Assembly (NCBI GenBank): GCA_031316315.1
Contig: JADBEO010000014.1
Coordinates: 1-64,000, forward strand
Direction of reading: 5' to 3'
Length of the DNA stretch: 64,000 nt
From: Chelatococcus sambhunathii
GTDB taxonomy: Bacteria; Pseudomonadota; Alphaproteobacteria; Rhizobiales; Methylopilaceae
Of this stretch, positions 1-9,216 are shown piece by piece (positions within the stretch are counted from its first letter, which is position 1; each line of letters begins with the position of its first letter). The notes beneath the pieces were generated by a model that worked only from the letters and a program-made list of their open reading frames with translations, searched no databases and was not told the DNA's origin. The translations under genes and the position numbers were made by a program.

Positions 1-121
1 TCCCTCCCCTCTCTGAGGGGAGGGCAGGGTGGGGAGCGCTGGGCCTAGAGCTTCACGCTTGCGGACGGCGCTCGAACCTGACCGATCCCCACCCTTACCC
101 TCCCCTTTGCAAGGGGAGGGA
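1..121. repeat. REP-like intergenic inverted repeat, family A
   Basis: Bases 1-35 and 86-121 are imperfect inverted copies of each other (CT-rich arm ending in a run of cagggtgggga on the left, and tccccaccc at the start of the right arm). Each arm also contains its own small hairpin of cctccc/gggagg type. The element lies just downstream of the DMT transporter gene and may extend beyond the left edge. It has no coding potential and resembles the dispersed intergenic palindromes common in Hyphomicrobiales genomes. Confidence 0.6.
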
Positions 122-193
122 TATGGCCGCCGTCGCGCCCATGTCTCCGGTCGTCGAGGTTCTGGGTCTCGGCTCAAGGCCGGGACAAGAAAT

Positions 194-1123
194 TCAGCCC
201 TGCGGGGCGGCCGGAGCCGGCGCCGCGACCGGCTCGCGCTTCAGCGCGTAGAGGCCTGAGGCGACGATGATCGCCGATCCGACCAGCGCCAGCGCGTCCG
301 GACGCTCGCCCCAGATCAACCACCCCAACGCCAGCGAGCCGAGGATGACCGAGTAGCGGAACGGGCCGACGACGGTCATGTCGCCGAGCCGGAAGGCGAG
401 CACGATCAGCATGTTGCAGGCGACGACGAGGCATGCCGCGAGCGCGATCAGCGCGAGGTCGAGGCCGCCGGGGATCGCCCAGCCGAGCGGGTTCGCCGCG
501 CCCGCGCCGAAGCCGACCAGCGTGACGGCGATCGTCGAGCCGAGCGTGACGACCATCGAGGGTGCCCCCGAGGGGATCTTGCTGGTGACAAGGTCGCGCA
601 CCGCCATGAAGCAGGCCGACAGCAGCGCGAGGGCGGCGTAGAGGTTGACGCCGTGCGCGGAGGGCTTGGCGATCAGCAGCACGCCGACGAAGCCGGCCGC
701 GACGGCCGCCCAGCGCCGCCAGCCGACCGTCTGCCAGCCGATCAGCACCGCGAGCGCGGTGATGATCAGCGGCGTCGCCTGGACGATCGAGGTGAACTCG
801 GCGAGCCCGAGATGCGACAGCGCCGTCATGTAGCTGAAGCAGGCCGCGGCCTCGAGCGCCGACCGCAACGCGACCAGCGGGTTCGCCAGCGTCCTCAGAT
901 GCTTCCGCAGCCCGAGCGCGAAGATCAGGCCCAGCGCCAGCGTGATCGCCAGCACGCCGCGCAGGCCCATGATCTCCGCCGCCGGCAGGCGCGCGGAGAC
1001 GAGCTTGATCACGGCGTCGTTCAGGACCTGGAAGCCCATGCCGACGAGCATGGCGGCGACGCCGCGCGTGGTGGCGTCGACCGAGGCCGCGCGCGAGGAC
1101 AGGGTGGAGATGGAGGCGGGCAT
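194..1123 (-). CDS. DMT-superfamily (EamA) transporter
   Basis: The 309-residue product is an integral membrane protein with about ten hydrophobic segments arranged as two EamA-like halves, the layout of drug/metabolite exporters of the inner membrane. The segment GMGFQVLNDAVIKLVSARLP near the start, and GLRGVLAI shortly after, are typical of the first helices of this family. The substrate cannot be told from sequence; relatives export amino acids or small metabolites. I chose the start at 1123 (MPASISTLSS) because the frame further upstream encodes a hydrophilic, unconserved leader. The gene is transcribed away from the PAS-GGDEF-EAL gene and is followed by a REP-like repeat. Confidence 0.85.
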   Translation of the reverse strand: MPASISTLSSRAASVDATTRGVAAMLVGMGFQVLNDAVIKLVSARLPAAEIMGLRGVLAITLALGLIFALGLRKHLRTLANPLVALRSALEAAACFSYMTALSHLGLAEFTSIVQATPLIITALAVLIGWQTVGWRRWAAVAAGFVGVLLIAKPSAHGVNLYAALALLSACFMAVRDLVTSKIPSGAPSMVVTLGSTIAVTLVGFGAGAANPLGWAIPGGLDLALIALAACLVVACNMLIVLAFRLGDMTVVGPFRYSVILGSLALGWLIWGERPDALALVGSAIIVASGLYALKREPVAAPAPAAPQG

Positions 1124-1440
1124 GCGGGGAGAAGGCTCGGGAACGCTTGGCGGGTGATTGCGGAAGCCTGTTCTATCCCACCCAATCTTAACGACGGTTA
1201 GGCATAGACGCCGCTTGAGCGCATGGCCGCCATGCAGACGCGGGTCGCGGACGGCTTCGCCGCGCCGCTGCGCGCTGCACTGGAATTGGGCGACTGACCA
1301 AAGAATATGCATTTGTACTGAGGTGATCTTGCGACGACTCTGTGCACCGAGCGATACCGATGATTATCTGGAGATGACTACTGGTCGTTTACTCTGAATT
1401 CACCTTTGCGGCGATAAAGGGTTCGAGGCTACCGCTAGAG
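1124..1440. other. Divergent intergenic region
   Basis: This 317-base gap separates the divergent DMT transporter and PAS-GGDEF-EAL genes, so it should carry promoters for both. It is clearly more AT-rich between about 1290 and 1420 than its surroundings, as expected of a promoter. I see no convincing -35/-10 pair, no large palindrome and no supported small gene. Confidence 0.5.
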
Positions 1441-3480
1441 ATGTCCCCCGTGGATCGTCACCTCAACGACTTCGCCGGCCTGACCTCGGACTGGTTCTGG
1501 GAGATCGACGCGAACCGGCGTCTGGTCTTCCTGTCGCAGAACGCGGAGACGATTCTCGGTCGCCCGGTCTCTGATCTGATCGGACTGGAGCGTTCCGCCT
1601 TCGCGGCGCCCGGCGCGACTTGGGACGCCTACGAGGTCGCGATCGGCGAACGTCGCGAGATCCGCGACTTCATCTATCCCTACGACCATCGCGACGGCTC
1701 GCGGCGCTGGTTCGAACTGAGCGGCATGCCGATCTACGACGGCGCCGGCGCGTTCCTCGGCTATCGCGGCGTCGGCTCGGACGTGACGGTCCAGCAGGAC
1801 GCCCGCGCCGAACTGGCCGAGCAGGTCCGACGGTTCGACGCCGCGCTCGAGAACATGACGCAGGGCCTGTGCATGTTCGACGCCGAGTCGCGCCTCGTCG
1901 TCGTGAACAACCGCTATTGCGACATCTTCGGGCTGAACCGGTCGATCCTGCGCGTCGGCATGACCCAGCGCGAGATCGTCGAGGAATTGGTCAGGCTGGG
2001 CCGCTACCAGAAGGGTCTGACCGTCGACCAGATCTGCGAAGGCACGCGCACGTCGCTCGCGCTGGGCCACGGCGCGCCGGTCCATCGCGAGCTGGCCGAC
2101 GGCCGGGTCATCGCCGTCAGCTACCGCCTGATGGAGGGCGGCGGATGGGTCGCGACCTTCGAGGACGTCACCGAACGGCGGCGCAACGAGGCGCGCATCG
2201 CCCATATGGCGCGGCATGACGCGCTCACCGGCCTGCCGAACCGGGTCGCCCTGCGCGAGATCGGGCCCGACCTTCAGCAGGACCGGATGGCCGGAAAGCT
2301 CGCCGTGCTCTGCCTCGACCTCGACCGGTTCAAGGCGGTGAACGACGCGCACGGCCACAGCGTCGGCGACAGCCTTCTGCGCGCGGTCGCCGACCGGCTC
2401 CGGGCCAATCTCGGCGACGTCGATCTCGTCGTGCGGCTCGGCGGCGACGAATTCGCGGTCCTCAACCGCGTGAAGGACGAGCAGGAATCGCTGCGGCTCG
2501 GCCTGCGCGTCATCGAGCTGCTGGGCGCTCCCTATGTCCTCGGCGATATCCCGGTTCAGGTCGGCGTCAGCGTCGGCGTCGCCATCGACGAGGACGGCGG
2601 CCGCGACATCGAGCTGCTGCTCAGGAACGCCGATATGGCGCTCTATCACGCCAAGTCGCTCGGTCGCGGCGCCGTGAGCCTGTTCGACCCCAAGATGGAC
2701 GATCAGGCGCAGGCGCGGATGGAGCTCGAGCGCGACCTCAGGACGGCGCTCGCGACCGGCGCGCTGGAGCTCCACTATCAGCCGCTGCTCGAGCTCAGCG
2801 AGGGCGCCGTCACCGGCATGGAGGCGCTCGTCCGCTGGCGCCATCCGCGGAAGGGCATGATCAGCCCGGCGGCCTTCATCCCGGTCGCCGAGGAGACCGG
2901 TATCATCCTGCAGCTCGGCGAGTGGGTGCTCAACCAGGCGTGCCGCGACGCGGCGGGCTGGCCGAGCGACGTCTCCGTCGCCGTGAACGTGTCGGCGGTG
3001 CAGCTTCGCCATCGCAGCTTCGCGCAGTCGGTTCTGCTGGCGCTCGCCTCGTCGGGGCTGAGGCCGGAGCGGCTCGAGCTCGAGATCACCGAAAGCGTGC
3101 TGCTCGACGACACCGAGATCATCCTCGAAACGCTCCATCTGCTGCGGCGGATGGGCATCCGCATCGCGATGGACGATTTCGGCACGGGCTACTCGTCCCT
3201 GAGCTATCTGCGCCGTTTCCCCTTCGACAAGATCAAGATCGACCAGTCCTTCGTCCGCAACGCGGCCGGCGAGGGCGGCGCGATCATCCGCGCGCTGGTC
3301 GGCCTCGGCGCGACGCTCGGCATCACGACCCTCGTCGAGGGCATCGAGACCGAGGAGCAGCTGGCGACGGTGCGGGCCGAGGGCGCGCAGGAGGCGCAGG
3401 GCTTCCTGTTCAGTCCGCCGAAGCCCGCGCACGAGGTGCTGGACCTGTTCCGCAAGGAACGGACGTCGGCGGCCGCCTGA
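1441..3480 (+). CDS. PAS-PAS-GGDEF-EAL cyclic-di-GMP signalling protein
   Basis: The 679-residue protein is probably cytosolic, as there is no signal peptide or membrane segment. In order it has a PAS/PAC module (about 12-120, with DWFWEIDANRR and GYRGVGSDVT), a second PAS (about 130-235, LENMTQGLCMFDAESRLVVV), a GGDEF domain with intact GGDEF at 334-338, and an EAL domain with intact EAL at 461-463 plus the metal and substrate residues in NVSAVQL, LEITES, AMDDFGTG, KIKIDQSF and VEGIET. Both the synthase and the phosphodiesterase signatures look intact, so direction of activity is open. The RxxD inhibitory site expected just before GGDEF is absent (GDVD in that place). No cognate partner lies next to it. 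Confidence 0.93.
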   Translation: MSPVDRHLNDFAGLTSDWFWEIDANRRLVFLSQNAETILGRPVSDLIGLERSAFAAPGATWDAYEVAIGERREIRDFIYPYDHRDGSRRWFELSGMPIYDGAGAFLGYRGVGSDVTVQQDARAELAEQVRRFDAALENMTQGLCMFDAESRLVVVNNRYCDIFGLNRSILRVGMTQREIVEELVRLGRYQKGLTVDQICEGTRTSLALGHGAPVHRELADGRVIAVSYRLMEGGGWVATFEDVTERRRNEARIAHMARHDALTGLPNRVALREIGPDLQQDRMAGKLAVLCLDLDRFKAVNDAHGHSVGDSLLRAVADRLRANLGDVDLVVRLGGDEFAVLNRVKDEQESLRLGLRVIELLGAPYVLGDIPVQVGVSVGVAIDEDGGRDIELLLRNADMALYHAKSLGRGAVSLFDPKMDDQAQARMELERDLRTALATGALELHYQPLLELSEGAVTGMEALVRWRHPRKGMISPAAFIPVAEETGIILQLGEWVLNQACRDAAGWPSDVSVAVNVSAVQLRHRSFAQSVLLALASSGLRPERLELEITESVLLDDTEIILETLHLLRRMGIRIAMDDFGTGYSSLSYLRRFPFDKIKIDQSFVRNAAGEGGAIIRALVGLGATLGITTLVEGIETEEQLATVRAEGAQEAQGFLFSPPKPAHEVLDLFRKERTSAAA

Positions 3481-3508
3481 GGCCCCGAGGACGCGCGCCG
3501 TCCGCTCG

Positions 3509-5842
3509 CTACGAGCGAATCTTCACATACGTCCCGGGCGCGTCGCACAGCGCCTCGTACTTGCCTTCGCCCGGCATGCGCGCGGGGACCATCGTCGCGT
3601 CGAGGCTCGCGATCCAGGCGCGCCAGTCTGGCCACCACGAGCCGGGCTTCTCCTCGGAACGGTCCAGCCAATGCTGGAGCTCGCCCTTCGGCTCGCCGCC
3701 GACGCGGTAGTGGTACTTCATCTTGGCGGGCGGATTGACGACGCCGGCGATGTGTCCCGAGCCGGCGAGCACGAACCGCACCGGCCCGCCGAACAGCTGC
3801 GCGCCGAGATAGACGGACTTCGGCGGCGCGATGTGGTCCTCGCGCGTCGCGAGCTCGTAGACCGGGATGGCGACCTTGGCGAGGTCGAGCTTCTGTCCCG
3901 CAATCTCCATCCGTCCGCGGGCGAGCTCATTGTTGAGATAGCAGCTGCGCAGATAGAACGAGTGGTTCGCCGCCGGCATCCGCGTCGCGTCGGAGTTCCA
4001 GTACAGCAGGTCGAACGGGAAGGGCGCTTTCCCCTTGAGATAGTTGTTCACCAGATAGGGGAAGATCATGTCGTTCGAGCGGATCAGGTTGAAGGCGTTG
4101 GCCATGCCCGCCCCCTCGAGATAGCCCTGTTCGGCCATCTTGGCCTCGACGGCCTGGATCTGCTCCTCGTCCGCGAACACCTTGAGGTCGCCGGCGTAGG
4201 TGAAGTCGACCTGGGTGGCCATGAGCGTCGCGCTCGCGATCCGCTCGTCGCCGGTCTGCGCCATGTAGGCGATCGTCACCGCGAGCAGCGTGCCGCCGAC
4301 GCAGTAGCCGATCGTATCGACGCTGTCGGTCCCGCAGACGTCCCGCGCGACGTCGACCGCCTTCATGATCCCGTCGCGCATATAGGAGTCGAAGCTCATA
4401 TGGGCGTGGCGAGCGTCCGGATTGACCCACGAGATGCAGAACACTGTCAGGCCCTGTTCGACCATCCAGCGGATCATGCTCTTCTCGGGCGTCAGGTCGA
4501 GCACGTAGAACTTGTTGATCCACGGCGGGACGATCAGCACCGGGCGGGTGCGCACCAGATCGGTGGCCGGCGCGTACTGGATGAGCTCGAACACCTCGTT
4601 GCGGAAGACCACCTTGCCGGCAGTGGTCGCGAGGTTCTTGCCGACCTCGAAGCCGGACCCATCGGTCTGCCGGATCCTGAGATCGCCTCTGCCGGCCGCG
4701 ATGTCCTCGGCGAGCATCGTCATGCCGCGCACGAGGTTCTCGCCCTTCGACGCGATCGTCTCGCGGATGAGCTCGGGATTTGTCGGCAGGAAGTTCGAAG
4801 GGGAGACCGCGTTCGACAGCAGCTTCACATAGAACGACGCCTTGTGCCGCAGGCGCGGGTCGAGGTCCTCGACGTCGTCGACGACCCGGTTCGCAAGCTT
4901 TGCGCTGTGCAGATAGGCCTGCCGCAGGAAGTCGAACACGGGATGCTCGGTCCACTCCGGATCCTTGAAGCGGCCGTCCTTCGGGTCGGGCGGAATGACC
5001 GGCGTCGCGGCCTCGCCCGAGAGGCGCTTCAACGTTCCGGCCCAAAGTTCGACGAAGCCCGCGGCGAAGTCGCGCTGCGCGGAGAGCACGCGGTCGGGGT
5101 CGGACGCCCATTTCTCGACGACCTGCCCGAGCGTCTTGGCGATCTCGACGATCTCGGCGCCGCCGACCTTCTTCTCGCCGCGCTCGCGCGGACCGATATA
5201 GGCGGCCATCGCCTTGCCGCCGGCCTCCCACAGGCGCGCCATGTTGCCGGCGAAGGCCTCGACCTCGGGCGACAGGAACGGGTTGATCGAAGCGTCATCG
5301 CGCGGCGGAGCGGACGCGCCTGCGTCTGGCGCTCGGTCGGCTGCGGTCGCGGGCCGAGGCGAGCGGGCCTGCGCTGGGGCGTCGACGGCTTTCGCGCTCG
5401 GCGCGGCCTTGGCGTGAGCGGGACGCGCAGCCGGCTTCGCGCCCCGCTTCGGCGCCATCGGGGCGGCGGGCTTCCCGGCCGCGCGCGCGGTTCTCGGAGC
5501 GGCGGGCTCCGCCGCCTTCGGACCGGATGTCTTCGATTCGCTGCGGGCCGGCTTCGCCTTGGCCGACGGTTTCGCTGTCTGCGCGCCGACTTCGCCGCTC
5601 TTCGCGCCGGCGGTCCGCGCCTTGGAGCGCGTCGATTGCACCGCCGCTTTTTTCTCGGGCTTCGCGGGCGCCTTGGCGGCAGGCTTCGCGGTCGCGGACG
5701 GCTTCGACGTCCGCCGCTTGTTCGTCGACCGGGGCTTCTTCGCCCCGACCGCGCCGGAGTCCGCAGGGTCCGCTTCCGACTTCGCAAACTCGGGCCCGGA
5801 CAGGTCCGAGTCTGGTGTACGTCGAAGGGCGCTGCGACCCAT
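3509..5842 (-). CDS. phaC: Class I poly(3-hydroxyalkanoate) synthase with long basic N-terminal extension
   Basis: The gene polymerises hydroxyacyl-CoA into PHA storage granules. The 777-residue protein has the PhaC N-terminal domain from about 190 and an alpha/beta-hydrolase core. The lipase-like box GYCVGG puts the nucleophile at Cys514, and the later REDHIAP and GSGHIAG segments supply the Asp and His of the triad. Class I enzymes are usually near 590 residues; here the first ~185 residues are a low-complexity Ala/Lys/Pro stretch ([16 protein letters not shown]-type repeats) like histone H1 tails. The start at 5842 is preceded by a good GGAGGA at nine bases; an ATG nine codons upstream has none. 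It is divergent from the lptM-like gene. The synthase call is firm; the role of the extension is unknown. Confidence 0.95.
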   Translation of the reverse strand: MGRSALRRTPDSDLSGPEFAKSEADPADSGAVGAKKPRSTNKRRTSKPSATAKPAAKAPAKPEKKAAVQSTRSKARTAGAKSGEVGAQTAKPSAKAKPARSESKTSGPKAAEPAAPRTARAAGKPAAPMAPKRGAKPAARPAHAKAAPSAKAVDAPAQARSPRPATAADRAPDAGASAPPRDDASINPFLSPEVEAFAGNMARLWEAGGKAMAAYIGPRERGEKKVGGAEIVEIAKTLGQVVEKWASDPDRVLSAQRDFAAGFVELWAGTLKRLSGEAATPVIPPDPKDGRFKDPEWTEHPVFDFLRQAYLHSAKLANRVVDDVEDLDPRLRHKASFYVKLLSNAVSPSNFLPTNPELIRETIASKGENLVRGMTMLAEDIAAGRGDLRIRQTDGSGFEVGKNLATTAGKVVFRNEVFELIQYAPATDLVRTRPVLIVPPWINKFYVLDLTPEKSMIRWMVEQGLTVFCISWVNPDARHAHMSFDSYMRDGIMKAVDVARDVCGTDSVDTIGYCVGGTLLAVTIAYMAQTGDERIASATLMATQVDFTYAGDLKVFADEEQIQAVEAKMAEQGYLEGAGMANAFNLIRSNDMIFPYLVNNYLKGKAPFPFDLLYWNSDATRMPAANHSFYLRSCYLNNELARGRMEIAGQKLDLAKVAIPVYELATREDHIAPPKSVYLGAQLFGGPVRFVLAGSGHIAGVVNPPAKMKYHYRVGGEPKGELQHWLDRSEEKPGSWWPDWRAWIASLDATMVPARMPGEGKYEALCDAPGTYVKIRS

Positions 5843-6032
5843 GAGACAAAATCCTCCCTGACCGCGCACCCGCGGTTGCGATCGGGGGTGTCCGAGGTCG
5901 GTCCGCGGGTTGCGTCGTAATGGCGCTCCATGACAATAGGCGCACGCGGCGTGTCACGCCACGGTTCGGGGACGATTCTGTTCTCGGAAATAAGGACTGA
6001 TGACGTCGTCCCCGAGCTCCGAGAGCGCCGCG

Positions 6033-6347
6033 ATGATCGAGTTTCGCCTTATCGCCGTCGGCGCCGTCGTGGCGGCAGCCCTCGCCTTGTCCGGTTGCGG
6101 GAAATACGGGCTCAAGGGCGACCGCGGCCTGCCGCCCCCGTCCGAGACGCTCGCCTATCCCAACGTCAACCAGGTCCCGGCCGCGACGGACGGCCGTCCG
6201 GCGAAGAGCACAGGCGAGCAGGAGCAGTTGAAGTCCCGCCTGCTCGCCAGCCGGCCGCGCACGGCCCGCAGCCCTCGGCCCTTCACGGCCGCCCAGGGGC
6301 TCGCCGAGCAGCGCAAGCGGATGCGCCCCGCCGTGGTTTCGCCGTAA
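6033..6347 (+). CDS. Small LptM-like lipoprotein
   Basis: The 104-residue product begins with a lipoprotein signal peptide (MIEFRLIAVGAVVAAALALSGC), with the lipobox LSGC giving the lipidated Cys at 22. The mature start, CGKYGLKGDRGLPPP, fits the short LptM/YifL family, whose conserved CG-x-KGPLxxP segment helps LptD assembly in enterobacteria. The rest is Pro/Arg-rich and disordered. The frame is open upstream to 6000, but that would bury the signal peptide, so I use 6033. In other Hyphomicrobiales such a lipoprotein usually precedes an amino-acid biosynthesis gene, and here the aminotransferase follows by 91 bases. Confidence 0.75.
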   Translation: MIEFRLIAVGAVVAAALALSGCGKYGLKGDRGLPPPSETLAYPNVNQVPAATDGRPAKSTGEQEQLKSRLLASRPRTARSPRPFTAAQGLAEQRKRMRPAVVSP

Positions 6348-6438
6348 CGCTTTGCTGATCTTGGCGCGTTAAGCTAAAGCCTTCGGATTCGACTGCGGGC
6401 GGAGACGGTCCTCCCGCTTGAACCAAGACCCTTGCGCC

Positions 6439-7656
6439 ATGACCGAATTCCACTCCGTCCGCCGGCTTCCGCCTTACGTCTTCGAGCAGGTGAACCGCGT
6501 GAAGGCCGCCGCCCGCAAGGCCGGCGCCGACATCATCGACCTCGGCATGGGCAATCCGGACCTTCCGACGCCGGACCACATCAACGCCAAGCTGGTCGAG
6601 GCCGTCACCAAGCCGCGCACCAACCGCTATTCGACGTCGAAAGGCATTCCTGGCCTTCGCCGCGCGCAGGCCGCCTATTACGGCCGCCGCTTCGGCGTGA
6701 AGCTCGACCCGGAAACCCAGGTCGTCGCGACGCTCGGCTCCAAGGAAGGCTTCGCCAACATGGCGCAGGCCATCACCGCGCCCGGCGACGTCGTGGTCGT
6801 GCCGAACCCGAGCTACCCGATTCACGCCTTCGGCTTCCTGATGGCCGGCGGCGTGATCCGCTCGGTGCCCGGCACGCCCAACGAGAACTTCTTCCGCGCG
6901 CTCGAGAAGGCGGTCGCCCATTCGATTCCGAAGCCGATCGCGGTCGTGGTCTGCTACCCGTCCAACCCGACGGCGGAAGTCGCCGACCTCGACTTCTACA
7001 AGGACGTCGTGCGCTTCGCGAAGCAGCACGACATCTTCGTGCTGTCCGACCTCGCCTATTCGGAGATCTACTTCGACGGCAATCCGCCGCCCTCGATCCT
7101 GCAGGCGCCGGGCGCGTTCGACGTCGCGGTGGAGTTCACCTCGCTGTCGAAGACCTTCTCCATGCCGGGCTGGCGGATGGGCTTCGCGGTCGGCAACGAG
7201 CGCCTGCTCGGCGCTCTTGCGCGGGTGAAGTCCTATCTCGACTACGGCGCCTATACGCCGATCCAGGTCGCGGCCTCCGCGGCGCTGAACGGCCCGGAGG
7301 ACTGCATCGTCGAGATGCGCGAGATCTACAAGAAGCGCCGCGACGTCATGGTCGACAGCTTCGGCCGGGCCGGCTTCCCGGTGCCGAGCCCCCGGGCCTC
7401 GATGTTCGCCTGGGCGCCGATCCCGGAGAAGTTCCGCACGCTCGGCAGCCTCGAATTCTCGAAGCTGCTGGTCGAGAAGGCCTCCGTCGCCGTCGCGCCG
7501 GGCATCGGCTTCGGCGAATACGGCGACGAGTATGTGCGCATCGCGCTCGTCGAGAACGAGCACCGCATCCGGCAGGCGGCGCGGTCCATCCGGCGCTTCC
7601 TTGAAACGGCGGACGAGACGTTGCACAACGTCGTCCCGCTCGCCGCGGCCCGGTAG
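6439..7656 (+). CDS. Class I/II PLP aminotransferase (AlaC / LL-DAP aminotransferase-like)
   Basis: This 405-residue fold-type I aminotransferase carries the N-terminal DLGMGNPDLPTP segment, the NPSYPIHAFGF region, SNPTAEV for cofactor contacts, and the PLP lysine in SLSKTFSMPGWRMGF (Lys238). Close alphaproteobacterial homologues are annotated either LL-diaminopimelate aminotransferase or alanine/aspartate transaminase; sequence alone does not settle the substrate. Position directly before hom suggests a role in aspartate-family amino acids. The ATG at 6439 is used; a TTG seven codons upstream would add an unconserved peptide. A REP-like repeat separates it from hom. Confidence 0.9.
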   Translation: MTEFHSVRRLPPYVFEQVNRVKAAARKAGADIIDLGMGNPDLPTPDHINAKLVEAVTKPRTNRYSTSKGIPGLRRAQAAYYGRRFGVKLDPETQVVATLGSKEGFANMAQAITAPGDVVVVPNPSYPIHAFGFLMAGGVIRSVPGTPNENFFRALEKAVAHSIPKPIAVVVCYPSNPTAEVADLDFYKDVVRFAKQHDIFVLSDLAYSEIYFDGNPPPSILQAPGAFDVAVEFTSLSKTFSMPGWRMGFAVGNERLLGALARVKSYLDYGAYTPIQVAASAALNGPEDCIVEMREIYKKRRDVMVDSFGRAGFPVPSPRASMFAWAPIPEKFRTLGSLEFSKLLVEKASVAVAPGIGFGEYGDEYVRIALVENEHRIRQAARSIRRFLETADETLHNVVPLAAAR

Positions 7657-7708
7657 TCTCCGGGCTTCGGCCCCCATTTCCGAAGCGATCGTCTTGCATC
7701 GGCGGACT

Positions 7709-7829
7709 GCGTGCTTCGAGACGCCACGGCTTCGGCCGTGGCTCCTCAGCATGAGGAGTGTTCAGTCTTGGCTTCTTCCACGGTCCTCATGCTGAGGAGC
7801 GGCCCGGCGGGCCGCGTCTCGAAGCACGC
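7709..7829. repeat. REP-like intergenic palindrome, family B
   Basis: Outer arms gcgtgcttcgagacgc (7709-7724) and its exact reverse complement (7814-7829) enclose a second perfect pair of 17-base arms (7741-7757 and 7784-7800, gctcctcagcatgagga and complement). Two small hairpins lie at the joints (ccacggc/gccgtgg at 7724-7741 and ggcccg/cgggcc at 7801-7813). The whole 121-base element could fold as a branched cruciform. It sits between the aminotransferase and hom genes, so it would be transcribed if they are co-transcribed. Confidence 0.85.
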
Positions 7830-7865
7830 AGGCGGCCTCTCCATCAAAGCCTTCGGAGGCTCCCG

Positions 7866-9176
7866 ATGACCGAACCCCTCAAGGTCGGCGTCGCCGGCCT
7901 CGGCACAGTCGGCGCCTCGGTCGTGCGCGTGCTGAAACAGAAAGCCGACGCCATCGCCGCGCGCGCCGGCCGGCCGATCGTCGTCACCGCCGTCTCCGCG
8001 CGCGACCGCGGCCGCAACCGCGGCCTCGACCTCGACGGCGTCGCCTGGCACATGGACCCCGCGCAGCTCGCCCGTTCGAAGGACGTAGACGTCGTGGTCG
8101 AGCTGATCGGCGGAGCGGAGGGGGCGGCCCGCGCCTGCGTCGAGACGGCGATCGAGTTCAAGCGTCCGGTCGTGACCGCCAACAAGGCGCTGCTCGCCCG
8201 CCACGGCGTCTCGATCGCCAGGTCCGCGGAAGAGGCCGACGTCCCGGTCGGTTTCGAGGCCGCGGTCGCCGGCGGCGTGCCCGTCATCAAGACCCTGCGC
8301 GAGGGTCTTGCGGGCAACGACGTGACGCGCGTCATCGGCATCCTCAACGGCACGTGCAACTACATCCTGACCCGGATGGAGCATGACCGGATCGGCTTCG
8401 CCGAGTGCCTCTCCGATGCGCAGAAGCTCGGCTATGCGGAAGCGGACCCGACCTTCGACGTCGGCGGCTTCGACGCGGCGCACAAGCTCGCTTTGCTGAC
8501 CTCGCTCGCCTTCGGCACGGAGACGGACGTCGACGGCATCTATGTCGAGGGCATAACGTCGATCACGCCGTTCGACCTCGAAATGGCCGAGGAGCTCGGC
8601 TACCGGGTCAAGCTGCTTGGCGTCACGACCCGCACAAGCGGCGGGATCGAGCAGCGGGTCCATCTCGCCATGCTGCCGCGCGACAGCGCCATCGCGCGCG
8701 TCGACGGCGTCACCAACGCGGTCGAGATCGACGCCGACGTGGTCGGCGCGCTGGTATTGGCCGGTCCCGGCGCGGGCGGCGACGCCACGGCTTCGGCCGT
8801 CATCGCCGACATCGTCGACATCGCGCGCGGCGTGAAGACGCCGGTGTTCGGCGTGCCGGCGGCGAAGCTCGCCCACCCGAAGCGCGCGCCGATGGGCACG
8901 CATGAGGGCGGTTACTACATCCGTCTCTCGGTCCTCGACCGGCCGGGGGCGGCCGCCGCGATCGCGACGCGCATGGCGGAGCAGAGAATCTCGCTGCGTT
9001 CCATCGTGCAGCGCGGCCGGGAGCCGAATTTCGATCGTCCGAGCGTGGAACCTGTCGCAGTAGTGTTGATTACCTATGCGACGAACGAGGCTGCGCTGCG
9101 CGCCGCTCTGGACGCGATTGAGGCGGACGGGCATATCGATGGCGTGCCGCAAGTGATCCGAATCGAGAAGAGATAG
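7866..9176 (+). CDS. hom: Homoserine dehydrogenase
   Basis: It reduces aspartate semialdehyde to homoserine, the branch point to threonine and methionine. The 436-residue protein shows the NAD(P)-binding motif GLGTVGASV at the N-terminus, the catalytic-domain signature ILNGTCNYILTRM, TANKALLA and EADPTFDVGGFDAAHK, and ends in an ACT domain (about 350-436; YYIRLSVLDRPGAAAAIA) that normally senses threonine. Length and layout match monofunctional bacterial enzymes. A GGAGG at 7856 precedes the chosen ATG. glpX follows after 40 bases. Confidence 0.97.
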   Translation: MTEPLKVGVAGLGTVGASVVRVLKQKADAIAARAGRPIVVTAVSARDRGRNRGLDLDGVAWHMDPAQLARSKDVDVVVELIGGAEGAARACVETAIEFKRPVVTANKALLARHGVSIARSAEEADVPVGFEAAVAGGVPVIKTLREGLAGNDVTRVIGILNGTCNYILTRMEHDRIGFAECLSDAQKLGYAEADPTFDVGGFDAAHKLALLTSLAFGTETDVDGIYVEGITSITPFDLEMAEELGYRVKLLGVTTRTSGGIEQRVHLAMLPRDSAIARVDGVTNAVEIDADVVGALVLAGPGAGGDATASAVIADIVDIARGVKTPVFGVPAAKLAHPKRAPMGTHEGGYYIRLSVLDRPGAAAAIATRMAEQRISLRSIVQRGREPNFDRPSVEPVAVVLITYATNEAALRAALDAIEADGHIDGVPQVIRIEKR

Positions 9177-9216
9177 TCGGCGCAAGGGGCGCGCTCGTCG
9201 CGCGAGGGGAACGTCA

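Noticed and set aside
1158-1397. Possible 79-residue gene in the DMT/PAS intergenic region
   Set aside because: No ribosome site, no domain, and it overlaps the likely divergent promoters.
3671-5920. A 749-residue open frame antisense to phaC
   Set aside because: It is Arg-rich, has no recognisable domain and mirrors phaC codons. Long antisense frames are expected at this GC content; the same applies to those opposite hom, recJ, the caspase gene and the cytochrome gene.
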